From the NCBI GenBank assembly GCA_038233815.1, contig JBBSVE010000001.1, positions 1 to 64,000 on the forward strand: 64,000 bases of DNA, read 5' to 3'. Under the pieces are notes generated by a model. That model was given only the letters and a program-made list of their open reading frames with translations, was not told the origin of the DNA and made no database searches. Shown in pieces: positions 26,275 to 33,914 of this stretch (its first letter is position 1; every line of letters begins with the position of its first letter). A program made the translations under genes and the position numbers. The DNA is from JBBSVE01 sp038233815. Its GTDB lineage: Bacteria > Pseudomonadota > Alphaproteobacteria > Rhodobacterales > Rhodobacteraceae.

Positions 26275-27306
26275 CTACCCGACACGCACCACCATCTTGC
26301 CGAAGGACCGCCCCGCCAGCAGGTCGTTGAGCGCGGAGGGCGCGTTTTCCAGACCCTCCACGACCTGTTCGGTATAGGTGATGCGATCGTCCGTCAGCCA
26401 GCCGGTCATCGCCGTGCGGAACTCCTTCTGGAGATCGGGGCCGAAACTGTCGAAGACGATGAACCCCTCCATCCGAACCTTCATCCTGAGGACCGTGCCC
26501 ATGATGGCCGGACCGTGATCGGGGCCAGACGGCTGGCCATGCTCGTTATACCACGCGACCAGACCGCAGACCGGGACGCGGGCAAAGGGGTTGAGCAGGG
26601 GCAGGACGGCATAGAGCACCTTGCCGCCGACATTCTCGAAATAGACGTCGATGCCGTCCGGGCAGGCCGCCGCCAGACGCTCGGCGAAATCCTCGGCGTG
26701 ATGGTCGATGCAGGCATCGAAACCGAGCGTATCCACGACATGCGCGCATTTCTCCGGCCCGCCTGCGATCCCCACGGCACGGCAGCCCTTGATCTTTGCG
26801 ATCTGGCCCACGGTGGCGCCGACCGGGCCAGAGGCCGCAGCGACGACCACCGTCTCACCTTCCTTGGGTGCACCGATCTGCGTCAGGCCGGCCCATGCGG
26901 TAAACCCGGGCATGCCCAGAACGCCGAGGTTCCAAGACGCATTCTCCGGCGCCTTGCCGAGGCTCTTGACGCCGGTCCCGTCCGACAGGGCATAGTCCTG
27001 CCATCCGGAGCCCGCGAGAACATGATCGCCGGGCGCGAACCCCTCCAGCCGCGACCGCACCACCTCGGCCACGACCTGCGCGGTCATCACCTCGCCGATG
27101 GCCACGGGCTTTGCGTAACTTTTGGTGTCGTTCATCCGGCCGCGCATATAGGGGTCAAGCGAGAGCCAGACGGTCCGCAGCAGCATCTGCCCGTCGGCGG
27201 GGTCCGGCACATCCCCCGTCTCCAGCCGCAGGGTGTCGTCGTCGGGGGCGCCTTGCGGCCGCTGGGCCAGAACGATGCGCCGATTTACGTCGGATGATTG
27301 CGGCAT
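26275..27306 (-). CDS. NADP-dependent medium-chain reductase (CurA/leukotriene reductase-like)
   Basis: A 343-residue zinc-free MDR family oxidoreductase. LSLDPYMRGRMND near residue 50, GMPGFTAWAGL, the nucleotide motif AAASGPVGATVGQIAK and FENVGGKVLYAVLP are hallmarks of the prostaglandin/leukotriene reductase and curcumin reductase branch, which reduce enone double bonds with NADPH. GAGGAGAG precedes the ATG at 27306. It stands alone between tRNA-Gly and the fasciclin gene. The physiological substrate is not evident. Confidence 0.88.
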   Translation of the reverse strand: MPQSSDVNRRIVLAQRPQGAPDDDTLRLETGDVPDPADGQMLLRTVWLSLDPYMRGRMNDTKSYAKPVAIGEVMTAQVVAEVVRSRLEGFAPGDHVLAGSGWQDYALSDGTGVKSLGKAPENASWNLGVLGMPGFTAWAGLTQIGAPKEGETVVVAAASGPVGATVGQIAKIKGCRAVGIAGGPEKCAHVVDTLGFDACIDHHAEDFAERLAAACPDGIDVYFENVGGKVLYAVLPLLNPFARVPVCGLVAWYNEHGQPSGPDHGPAIMGTVLRMKVRMEGFIVFDSFGPDLQKEFRTAMTGWLTDDRITYTEQVVEGLENAPSALNDLLAGRSFGKMVVRVG

Positions 27307-27385
27307 GATCTCTCCTCGATGAACAGGGAGGGTAGGGCGCATGACCGGGGCGGACAAGGGCCTGTCGTGCGACGGGGCCGTGTCA

Positions 27386-27416
27386 CGAAAACAGCCCCCG
27401 GCAGATGCCGGAGGCT
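27386..27416 (-). terminator. Intrinsic terminator of the fasciclin gene
   Basis: On the minus strand a stem AGCCTCCGGCA / TGCCGGGGGCT (27393-27416, one mismatch) is followed by TGTTTTCG, about 45 bp after the fasciclin stop codon. Confidence 0.7.
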
Positions 27417-27461
27417 GAGATCAGAGGGGTGCGGATACCCCCTCGGTTCGAAGGGCGCCGA

Positions 27462-28016
27462 TTACTTCTTCGGCGTCATCACGGCGTCGATCACGTGGAC
27501 CACGCCGTTCGACTGCTTCACGTCGGCCGTCTCGACGGTCGCGACAGTGCCGTTTTCGTCGGTCAGCGTGATGTTCTCGCCGTCCATCGCAGCTTCCAGC
27601 TTGCAGCCGCCGAGCGTGTCGACCTCGGCCTTGCCGCCATCATCCTTGATCATCTTGGCAAGCGCCTCAGACGAAACGTCCGCGCCGACGACGTGGCACT
27701 TCAGGATCGTGGCCAGCATCTCCTTGTTCTCGGGCTTCAGCAGCGTGTCGACGGTGCCTGCGGGCAGTTTTGCGAAGGCATCGTCGGTCGGCGCGAAGAT
27801 CGTGAAGGGACCGGCGCCCGAGAGCGTCTCGGCCAGACCTGCGGCCTTCACGGCGGCAACGAGCGTGCTGAGGTTCGGTGCTGCGGATGCATTCTCCACG
27901 GCGTTCTTCTCGGGCGACATCTCGGCGCCACCGACCATCGGGTTCATCTGGGCGAACGCTGCGCCTGCGATGAGGATTGCGGTGCCTGCGAGCGGTGCGA
28001 TACGTGCGAAATTCAT
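27462..28016 (-). CDS. Secreted fasciclin (FAS1) domain protein
   Basis: A 184-residue exported protein. Residues 1-22 are a signal peptide (basic start, hydrophobic core, cleavage after AFA). The FAS1 domain covers about residues 45-184, with FTIFAPTDDAFAKLPAG and the C-terminal NGVVHVIDAVMTP box. FAS1 proteins mediate adhesion or surface interactions. The gene has its own terminator, and its upstream region has an ECF-type promoter (28110-28135) sharing spacing and -10 with the one ahead of the ECF sigma gene at 29352. In mycobacteria, fasciclin-domain proteins are targets of SigK under RskA control, a close parallel to this arrangement. Confidence 0.9.
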   Translation of the reverse strand: MNFARIAPLAGTAILIAGAAFAQMNPMVGGAEMSPEKNAVENASAAPNLSTLVAAVKAAGLAETLSGAGPFTIFAPTDDAFAKLPAGTVDTLLKPENKEMLATILKCHVVGADVSSEALAKMIKDDGGKAEVDTLGGCKLEAAMDGENITLTDENGTVATVETADVKQSNGVVHVIDAVMTPKK

Positions 28017-28109
28017 GGACTTCTCCCTGAGTGTAGCGAGGGGGATCCCCGCCGTCTTTGTCAGCTACGAGGTGATATGGCCCGCAGTTTCAGGACGTCC
28101 AGAATTAAT

Positions 28110-28135
28110 GACGTTTGAACCTTACGCACGGTCAC
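28110..28135 (-). promoter_or_regulatory. Candidate ECF-sigma promoter of the fasciclin gene
   Basis: On the minus strand GTGACC (28130-28135) is followed, after exactly 16 nt, by CGTC (28110-28113) and then ATT. The same -10 extension CGTCATT and the same spacer occur ahead of the ECF sigma gene (29401-29426). GTGACC-N16-CGTC has the usual build of ECF promoters. The predicted leader is about 85 nt. Confidence 0.5.
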
Positions 28136-28138
28136 AAG

Positions 28139-28804
28139 TCAGAGCGTCTGCGCGACCTTGCCCGTTACGAGGATCGGCCCCGTAGGCGCACCCGTGGGCG
28201 ACCCTCCGGCAGGCTCCAGACTGACCGCGAAAACCATCCCGTCGGCGAGGGCAGGGACCGCGACCGTCTCCGACCCGTCATCGACGAGCCCGAGCGGAAC
28301 CGGGGCATTCTCGCCCACGATCAGCCAGAGCTGGTGCGACTTGCCTGTCGCGGGGCCTGGTCCGGCGACACGGGTGACTGTGACCTGATCGCCCTTGCGA
28401 GCCACGTCAAAGCGCAGATCCTGTCCTTCGCCCGAGAGCACGGCGACCGGGACGGACGGCTGCGGCGAGACCATCGGCAGCACTGCCACGACGACCGCAG
28501 CCAAGGCGGCGGCTGCGACCGCACCGGCGAGCCATGTCCACCAGAACGGACGCCTCGGCGCGGTCTGTCCGAAGAGGCGCGCCTCGATCTGCGGCATGAG
28601 GTCGGGCACCGGCGCATCGGGATAGCCGTCGTTCAGACCGGCAAGCCGATTTTCCCAAGCCAGCACGGCTGCCGCGAAGGCAGGCTCGCTCTGCAACCGT
28701 CGTTCGGCCGCGAGCCGGTCGGGCAGGGTGCCGACGCCCAGCACATATTCGGCGGCGGCGATGTCGTCCTCGTCACGCGGCGACAGGGGGGGGAGATCGG
28801 TCAT
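28139..28804 (-). CDS. RskA-like anti-sigma factor
   Basis: A 221-residue single-pass membrane protein: a cytosolic zinc-free anti-sigma domain (about 1-90, with AAEYVLGVGTLPDRLAAERRL), one membrane helix (about 97-120, WWTWLAGAVAAAALAAVVVAVLP region) and a periplasmic RskA domain (GKSHQLWLIVGENAPVPLGL, PTGPILVTGKV). It should hold the adjacent ECF sigma inactive at the membrane until a signal causes its proteolysis. Its ATG overlaps the sigma stop in an ATGA junction, as is usual for cognate pairs. Confidence 0.87.
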   Translation of the reverse strand: MTDLPPLSPRDEDDIAAAEYVLGVGTLPDRLAAERRLQSEPAFAAAVLAWENRLAGLNDGYPDAPVPDLMPQIEARLFGQTAPRRPFWWTWLAGAVAAAALAAVVVAVLPMVSPQPSVPVAVLSGEGQDLRFDVARKGDQVTVTRVAGPGPATGKSHQLWLIVGENAPVPLGLVDDGSETVAVPALADGMVFAVSLEPAGGSPTGAPTGPILVTGKVAQTL

Positions 28805-29352
28805 TGGTCCAGACACTCCCGCAGCTTGAGGAGCGAGCGGCGCAGCCATGTGCGCATCGTGTTGAGCGGGACGTCGAACCGCCGTGCCAGATCGTCATAG
28901 GACCAGCCGTCGAGATAGGCACCCTGCACGCAACTCGCGCGATCCGGCTCCAGCGTTCCCATGCAGTCCACGATGCGCCGCGCCTCACCCCGCGCCACCA
29001 GCGCATCGAGCGCGCCGGGCCGGTCGTCGGCAAGCCGGTCCACGGCGTCGCCATCCGCGCCCGCACTCACGGGGGTGGCGGGACGCGCGCGCAGCCGATC
29101 GATGGCATGATTACGCGCGATGGCGATGAGCCAGGTCATGCCGCGACCCTTGGCGGCGTCGAACCGGTTCGCCCTGAGCCAGATGCGCGTGAAGACCTCC
29201 TGCAACGCATCCTCCGCCTCTGCCCTGTCCTTCAGGATACGCAGTATGACGCCCATGAGTTTCGCCGAGGCCGCCGGATAGATGTCCCGGAACGCCGCAC
29301 GATCCTGACCCGCTATGCGGGTGAGCAGCACGGCAATCGGATCGTCGGTCAT
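28801..29352 (-). CDS. ECF RNA polymerase sigma factor (SigK-like)
   Basis: A 183-residue ECF sigma factor. Region 2 lies at about 10-85 (DALQEVFTRIWLRANRFD, KGRGMTWLIAIARNHAIDRLR) and region 4 at about 120-175 (YLDGWSYDDLARRFDVPLNTMRTWLRRSL). It is encoded directly ahead of its RskA-like anti-sigma with a 4-bp overlap. The SigK-RskA type of sigma often controls fasciclin-domain genes, one of which follows. A motif ahead of the gene matches one ahead of the fasciclin gene, which suggests autoregulation and a small regulon. Confidence 0.9.
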   Translation of the reverse strand: MTDDPIAVLLTRIAGQDRAAFRDIYPAASAKLMGVILRILKDRAEAEDALQEVFTRIWLRANRFDAAKGRGMTWLIAIARNHAIDRLRARPATPVSAGADGDAVDRLADDRPGALDALVARGEARRIVDCMGTLEPDRASCVQGAYLDGWSYDDLARRFDVPLNTMRTWLRRSLLKLRECLDQ

Positions 29353-29400
29353 CGGGTATCTCTCCGTCGCGGGCCGGCTTGCCGAGCTTATAGCAGGAAT

Positions 29401-29426
29401 GACGGACGCGCCAAGCCTTCAGGCAC
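29401..29426 (-). promoter_or_regulatory. Candidate autoregulatory ECF promoter
   Basis: GTGCCT (29421-29426), 16 nt, then CGTC (29401-29404) and ATT on the minus strand. It shares -10, spacer length and three of six -35 bases with 28110-28135. Its -35 lies inside the last codons of the upstream corrinoid-activator gene. Confidence 0.42.
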
Positions 29427-31455
29427 CCCGCCTGCGCCGCCGGGTGCCGTCCGTGTCAGAGCCTGCGTTGAAATTGATCTCCGGCAGCGTCACGATGGAG
29501 CGCAGGATCGGGAATGGCTCCACCGCGTTGGGGATGTTCGAGGCATTGACGAAATGCTCCTGAAAGCGCGGCTCGATGGCGGTTTCGATCTTGTGGATAT
29601 GGCGCACCGTCGTCTCGATCTCGGCCCGCGCGCGGCGATTCAGCAGGGCGATCCGCGCGCCCGTGCCCGCGGCATTTCCTGCCGACGTCACGCGGTCAAG
29701 CGGCGCATCCGGGATCATGCCCAGCACCATCGCGTGCTTGGGGCTGATATGCGCGCCAAACGCGCCGGCGAGCACCACGCGGTCCACCTTGTCCACGCCG
29801 AACTTGTCCATCAGCAGCCGCGCGCCGGAATAGAGCGCCGCTTTCGCCATCTGGATCTCGCGGATGTCGCGGTTGGTGACGGTGATCTTCGGACCGCCCG
29901 CATCCGTGCCGTCATGGACGAGGTAGCTGTGCGTGCGGCCGTCCAGAAATACCCGGTCCGATCCGGTCTGCTGGGGCGAGCCTATGAGCCCCGGCCCGTC
30001 CACGATTCCCGCCATCCGCATCTCCGCCACCATCTCTATGATGCCGGAGCCGCAGATCCCGGTCACGCCGGTCGACTTCGTCTCCTCCCAGAACCCGTCC
30101 TCGTCAGACCAGAGGTCGCAGCCGATCACCTTGAAGCGCGGCGCCTTGGTGACAGGGTCGATCTCCACCCGTTCGATCGCGCCGGGCGCCGCGCGCTGGC
30201 CGGAGGAGATCTGCGCCCCCTCGAACGCGGGCCCGGTGGGCGACGAGCAGGCGAGCACCTTTTCCGTATTCCCCAGCAGGATCTCCGCATTGGTGCCCAC
30301 GTCGACGACGAGCATCAGGTCGGCGGACTTGTCAGGCGCCTCCGACAGGGCCACCGCTGCCGCGTCCGCCCCCACATGCCCCGCGATGCAAGGAAGGATA
30401 TAGACCCGCGCCGCCGGATGCAGGTCGAGGTCGAGGTCACGCGCCGTCAGCCGCAGCGCGTTGGAGGTGGCGAGCGCGAAGGGCGCCTGTCCCAGCTCGT
30501 AGGGGTCGATGCCGAGAAACAAATGGTGCATCACCGGATTGCAGACGAAGACCGCATCCATGACCAGCGCCCGCGCCACGTCCGCTTCAACGCAGAGCTG
30601 GCCGAAGAGCGTGTTCATGCCCGCCCGCACGGCCGCCGTCATCTCGGCGGCACCCGACGGGTTCATCATCGAATAGCTCACCCGGCTCATCAGATCCTCG
30701 CCAAAGCGGATCTGCGGGTTCATCAGACCCGACGACGACACAACAGCGCCCGAGCGCAGGTCGCACAGATGCCCCGCGATGGTGGTGGAGCCGAGATCAA
30801 CCGCGACGCCGTAGACCGAACCCTCGTAGAGCCCCGGCCAGATCTGCATGATGCGGGGTGCATCGGCATCCTCCACCCGGTGCAGCGCCACGGTGACGTG
30901 CCACTCCCCCTTGCGCAGCGCGGGTTGCAGCATCGTCAGGACAGCGAGGTCGATCTCGACCCGCTCGATCCCCCATTGTGCACGCAGCGCATCCGACAGC
31001 CGCTCCAGATCGCCGGAGGGGTCGTGCATGTCCGGCTCCGCCACCTCGACGAAGCGCAGCGTGACGGACGGGTCCATGTGGATCTCGCGCGCCTCGACCC
31101 GCTTGCGGATCACCTGCTTGTGGAGCTGGCTTTCGGGCGGCACGTCGATCACCACGTCGCCTTCGACGCGCGCCTGACAGCCGAGCCTGCGCCCGGGGGC
31201 CAGGCCGCGCTTGGAGCGGTAGCGTTCCTCCACCGCGTTCCAGTCGGACAGCGCATCGGGCCGCACCGTGACGCCGTGCTTGGCAAACTCGCCGTAGCCC
31301 GGCGTGATCTGGCATTTGGAGCAGATGCCACGCCCGCCGCAGACCGAATCGAGGTCCACACCAAGCTGGCGCGCGGCCTGGAGCACCGGCGTGCCGTGCG
31401 CGAACCGCCCGCGCTTGCCGGAGGGGGTGAAGATCACGAGCGCGTCGTCGGTCAT
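29419..31455 (-). CDS. RACo/RamA-like ASKHA corrinoid-activation protein
   Basis: A 678-residue iron-sulfur ATPase. Residues 1-95 are a [2Fe-2S] ferredoxin domain with Cys39, Cys45, Cys48 and Cys93. A linker and an ASKHA (actin-like ATPase) core follow, with VAVDLGSTTIAGHL, VVDVGTNAEILLG and VLAGAFGAHISPKHAMVLGM. Such proteins reduce oxidised cob(II)alamin in corrinoid methyltransferase systems at the cost of ATP. No corrinoid protein or MttB/MtgB-type methyltransferase is encoded in the window, so its partner must lie elsewhere. Use in demethylation of glycine betaine or a similar quaternary amine is possible. It precedes the ECF gene on the same strand by 66 bp. Confidence 0.85.
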   Translation of the reverse strand: MTDDALVIFTPSGKRGRFAHGTPVLQAARQLGVDLDSVCGGRGICSKCQITPGYGEFAKHGVTVRPDALSDWNAVEERYRSKRGLAPGRRLGCQARVEGDVVIDVPPESQLHKQVIRKRVEAREIHMDPSVTLRFVEVAEPDMHDPSGDLERLSDALRAQWGIERVEIDLAVLTMLQPALRKGEWHVTVALHRVEDADAPRIMQIWPGLYEGSVYGVAVDLGSTTIAGHLCDLRSGAVVSSSGLMNPQIRFGEDLMSRVSYSMMNPSGAAEMTAAVRAGMNTLFGQLCVEADVARALVMDAVFVCNPVMHHLFLGIDPYELGQAPFALATSNALRLTARDLDLDLHPAARVYILPCIAGHVGADAAAVALSEAPDKSADLMLVVDVGTNAEILLGNTEKVLACSSPTGPAFEGAQISSGQRAAPGAIERVEIDPVTKAPRFKVIGCDLWSDEDGFWEETKSTGVTGICGSGIIEMVAEMRMAGIVDGPGLIGSPQQTGSDRVFLDGRTHSYLVHDGTDAGGPKITVTNRDIREIQMAKAALYSGARLLMDKFGVDKVDRVVLAGAFGAHISPKHAMVLGMIPDAPLDRVTSAGNAAGTGARIALLNRRARAEIETTVRHIHKIETAIEPRFQEHFVNASNIPNAVEPFPILRSIVTLPEINFNAGSDTDGTRRRRRGA

Positions 31456-31488
31456 GGCGGAAGTCCTCGATATACAGTCCCGGTTCTA

Positions 31489-31515
31489 GGCCGTCCCCGG
31501 AACGGGGGACGGGCC
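31489..31515 (-). terminator. GC-rich hairpin between corC-like and RACo-like genes
   Basis: GGCCGTCCCC (31489-31498) and GGGGACGGGCC (31505-31515) pair with a single bulged base and a 6-nt loop. No T-run follows. It lies 44 bp after the CorC-like stop and 34 bp before the RACo-like start, so it could end the first transcript or act in the leader of the second. Confidence 0.35.
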
Positions 31516-31558
31516 GGAAACGGCAGTTCGGTGAATGGTTTCGCCGGATCGCTGTCCG

Positions 31559-32869
31559 TCAGAGCTTGCGAATATGCAGCCGCACGATGCGGTTGTCCTT
31601 CTTGGCCGCCACCTCGAACCGAAAGCCATGGAAGGAAAACGCCTGCCCCTCGTTGGGGATCATCTGCGCCTCGTGGATGACCAGCCCCGCAACCGTGTTC
31701 GCCTCGTCATCGGGCAGGCCCCAGTCGGTCAGCCGGTTGAGGTCGCGGATCGTCATGGCACCCTCCACGATGAAATCGCCGTTCTCGGCGCGGGCGAGGG
31801 TCTGGTCCTTTTCCACGATGTCGAACTCGTCGCGAATCTCGCCCACGATCTCCTCCAGGATATCCTCCAGCGTGATGAGACCGCGGAGCGCGCCATACTC
31901 GTCCACCACGAGTGCGAAATGCGTGCGCCGCTTCAGGAACTGGCGCATCTGTTCGTCGAGCGGCGTCGTCTCCGGGACGAAATAGGGCTTCATCGCGATC
32001 TTCAGGATGTCGAGGTCGGAGAGCCGCGCAATATCACCCGACGCGCCCCGGATCAGGCGGTCCACCTCGCGCAGCAGATCCTTGGCATGGACCACGCCAA
32101 GGATATTCTCGTCATCGCCCCGATAGACCGGAAGGCGCGTGTGGGGCGAGGCCAGCGCCTGCGTGATGATGTCGCCCGGCGCCTTTTCGGCGTCGATCAT
32201 CTCCACCTCGCGGCGGTGGCGCATGATCTCCTCCACCGTGCGATCATGCAGGTCGAGCGCGCCCAGCAGGCGGTCGCGGTCCTCCTTCTCGACGGCGCCC
32301 TCGGAATGGCCGAGGGTGATGGCGCCGAGGATCTCCTCCCTCGCCGACAGTACGTCGGTGTCGGGGTCGGTCTGCACACCGAACAGCCGCAGCGTGCTGC
32401 GCACCACGACGCGCACGAAGGCCACGAACGGCGACAGGATGCGGATTACCCAGATCACGAACTTTGCGGACACCGCGGAGGCGGAGGCGGCGCGCGTGAT
32501 GGCATAGGTCTTGGGCAGCACCTCGGCAAAGATCAGGATCAGCACCGTCATCACGAGCGAGGCCAGCGCCACCCCGTTCACGCCGAAGATCTTCGTGAGC
32601 GCCGCCGTCGCAAGCGAGGTCGCGACCACGTTCGCGATGTTGTTGCCCATCAGGATCGCGCCGATGAACTTCTCCTGATCCTCCTTGATCTCCAGCGCTT
32701 GCGCGGCCCCCCGGTCGCCCCGGTCGGCCATCGAGCGCAACTTGCTGCGCGACGCGGCGGTCAACGCCGTCTCGGTCCCCGAAAAGAACGCCGATACCAT
32801 GAGGAGCAGAAGGACGACGCCGCAGGTGAGCCAGAACCAGAGGTTGATCGCGTTGGGTGAGGTATCCAT
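31559..32869 (-). CDS. CNNM/CorC-HlyC family membrane protein with CBS pair
   Basis: A 436-residue protein: DUF21/CNNM membrane domain (about 1-190, four hydrophobic stretches; FFSGTETALTAASRSKL and ILMGNNIANVVATSLAT are family signatures), two CBS domains (about 205-340, THFALVVDEYGALRGLITLEDILEEIVG) and a C-terminal CorC_HlyC domain. Related proteins handle Mg2+ (and Co2+) efflux or homeostasis. Haemolysin is a historical label not supported by function. It sits between the XerC/XerD-type gene and the RACo-like gene, all on the minus strand. Confidence 0.9.
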   Translation of the reverse strand: MDTSPNAINLWFWLTCGVVLLLLMVSAFFSGTETALTAASRSKLRSMADRGDRGAAQALEIKEDQEKFIGAILMGNNIANVVATSLATAALTKIFGVNGVALASLVMTVLILIFAEVLPKTYAITRAASASAVSAKFVIWVIRILSPFVAFVRVVVRSTLRLFGVQTDPDTDVLSAREEILGAITLGHSEGAVEKEDRDRLLGALDLHDRTVEEIMRHRREVEMIDAEKAPGDIITQALASPHTRLPVYRGDDENILGVVHAKDLLREVDRLIRGASGDIARLSDLDILKIAMKPYFVPETTPLDEQMRQFLKRRTHFALVVDEYGALRGLITLEDILEEIVGEIRDEFDIVEKDQTLARAENGDFIVEGAMTIRDLNRLTDWGLPDDEANTVAGLVIHEAQMIPNEGQAFSFHGFRFEVAAKKDNRIVRLHIRKL

Positions 32870-32951
32870 AGCTCCGGTCTGCGCGAGGGAAATGGGAAGG
32901 GCCGTGTATAGGTTTCACCCACGCGCGGCACAAGCGCGCGGGTGGGCGCGA

Positions 32952-33914
32952 TTACCGCCGGGCCAGCGGGTGACGGGTGAGCACGAGGTCGCGCAGATGC
33001 GCGTCGAGAACGTGGGTATAGATCTCGGTCGTCGCGAGGTCCGCGTGACCCAGCAGCGTCTGGATCACCCGCAGGTCCGCGCCACCGGCCAGCAGATGCG
33101 TGGCGAAGGCGTGGCGCAGCGTGTGCGGCGTCACCCGTGCCGGGTCGAGCCCGGCACGGATCGCCACCTGCTTGATCAGCACGAAGAGATGCTGGCGCGT
33201 CACATGGCCCGTAATCCCCCGTCCGGGAAAGAGATGCTTCGAGGGTGCGCGCCCCGCCGTCACGGTCTCCGCCTCCGCCCGGTCGCGGTCCGCCAGCCAC
33301 AGACCCAGTGCGGCGCGGGCGGGCGATGATAGCGGCACCATCCGTTCCCTACCGCCCTTGCCGCGCACGAGGATCATCGCGGGCGCGCCGCGCGCCGCCG
33401 CGACCGGTAGCTCAACCAACTCGGACACGCGCATCCCAGTGGCATAGAGGAGTTCCAGCAGGCAGCGGTTGCGCACCCTGTCGGCCGCGTCGCCCATAGT
33501 TTCCACGGCCGAGAGCATTGCCTCCACCTCCGCCAGCTCCAGCGTCTGCGGCAGGCTCTTGGCGCGCCCCGGACCCTTCAGGCGCAGCGCAGGATTGTCA
33601 GCGCGCCAGCCCTCCTCCACTGCGAAGCGGTAAAGTTGGCGGATCGAGGACAGCCGGCGCGCGCGGGTCGCCTTCGACAGCCCATGCGCCTCGCAGTGGA
33701 CGAGGTAATCCTCCACATCAGACCGCGAGGCCTGTGCGAAACCGCTGCCCCTGCGGGAAAGCCACAGGGCGACGTCGGACAGATCGCGCCCGTAGGCGAG
33801 CTGGGTGTTGCGCGCGGCCCCACGCTCGGCCGACTGCGCCTCCAGAAACGCAGAGATCCAGCGCGCCGCCGTGGTGTCCGGGGCAGGGGGGGCGTCATCC
33901 CCCGGCCCGGTCAT
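32952..33914 (-). CDS. xerD: Tyrosine recombinase XerC/XerD type
   Basis: A 320-residue site-specific recombinase. The SAM-like N-terminal domain (about 15-105) is followed by the catalytic domain with Arg in ATGMRVSELV, Lys in VRGKGGRE, the HTLRH box, LLGHADLATTEIYTHV containing the second His and the nucleophilic Tyr. All catalytic residues are present. It probably resolves chromosome dimers at dif with FtsK. No dif-like site was recognised here. Its start overlaps the stop of the 515-residue exported-protein gene (ATGA), so it ends a coupled chain. Assignment to XerD rather than XerC is not certain. Confidence 0.87.
   Translation of the reverse strand: MTGPGDDAPPAPDTTAARWISAFLEAQSAERGAARNTQLAYGRDLSDVALWLSRRGSGFAQASRSDVEDYLVHCEAHGLSKATRARRLSSIRQLYRFAVEEGWRADNPALRLKGPGRAKSLPQTLELAEVEAMLSAVETMGDAADRVRNRCLLELLYATGMRVSELVELPVAAARGAPAMILVRGKGGRERMVPLSSPARAALGLWLADRDRAEAETVTAGRAPSKHLFPGRGITGHVTRQHLFVLIKQVAIRAGLDPARVTPHTLRHAFATHLLAGGADLRVIQTLLGHADLATTEIYTHVLDAHLRDLVLTRHPLARR

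Noticed and set aside
28804..31680. A 958-codon plus-strand open frame across the ECF sigma and RACo-like genes
   Set aside because: It is antisense to genes with intact catalytic motifs and has a composition typical of shadow frames.
32952..33914. The tyrosine recombinase as a mark of an integrated element
   Set aside because: It has XerC/XerD features and housekeeping neighbours; no attachment-site repeats were seen at tRNA-Gly or tRNA-Gln and no phage or plasmid genes are present.
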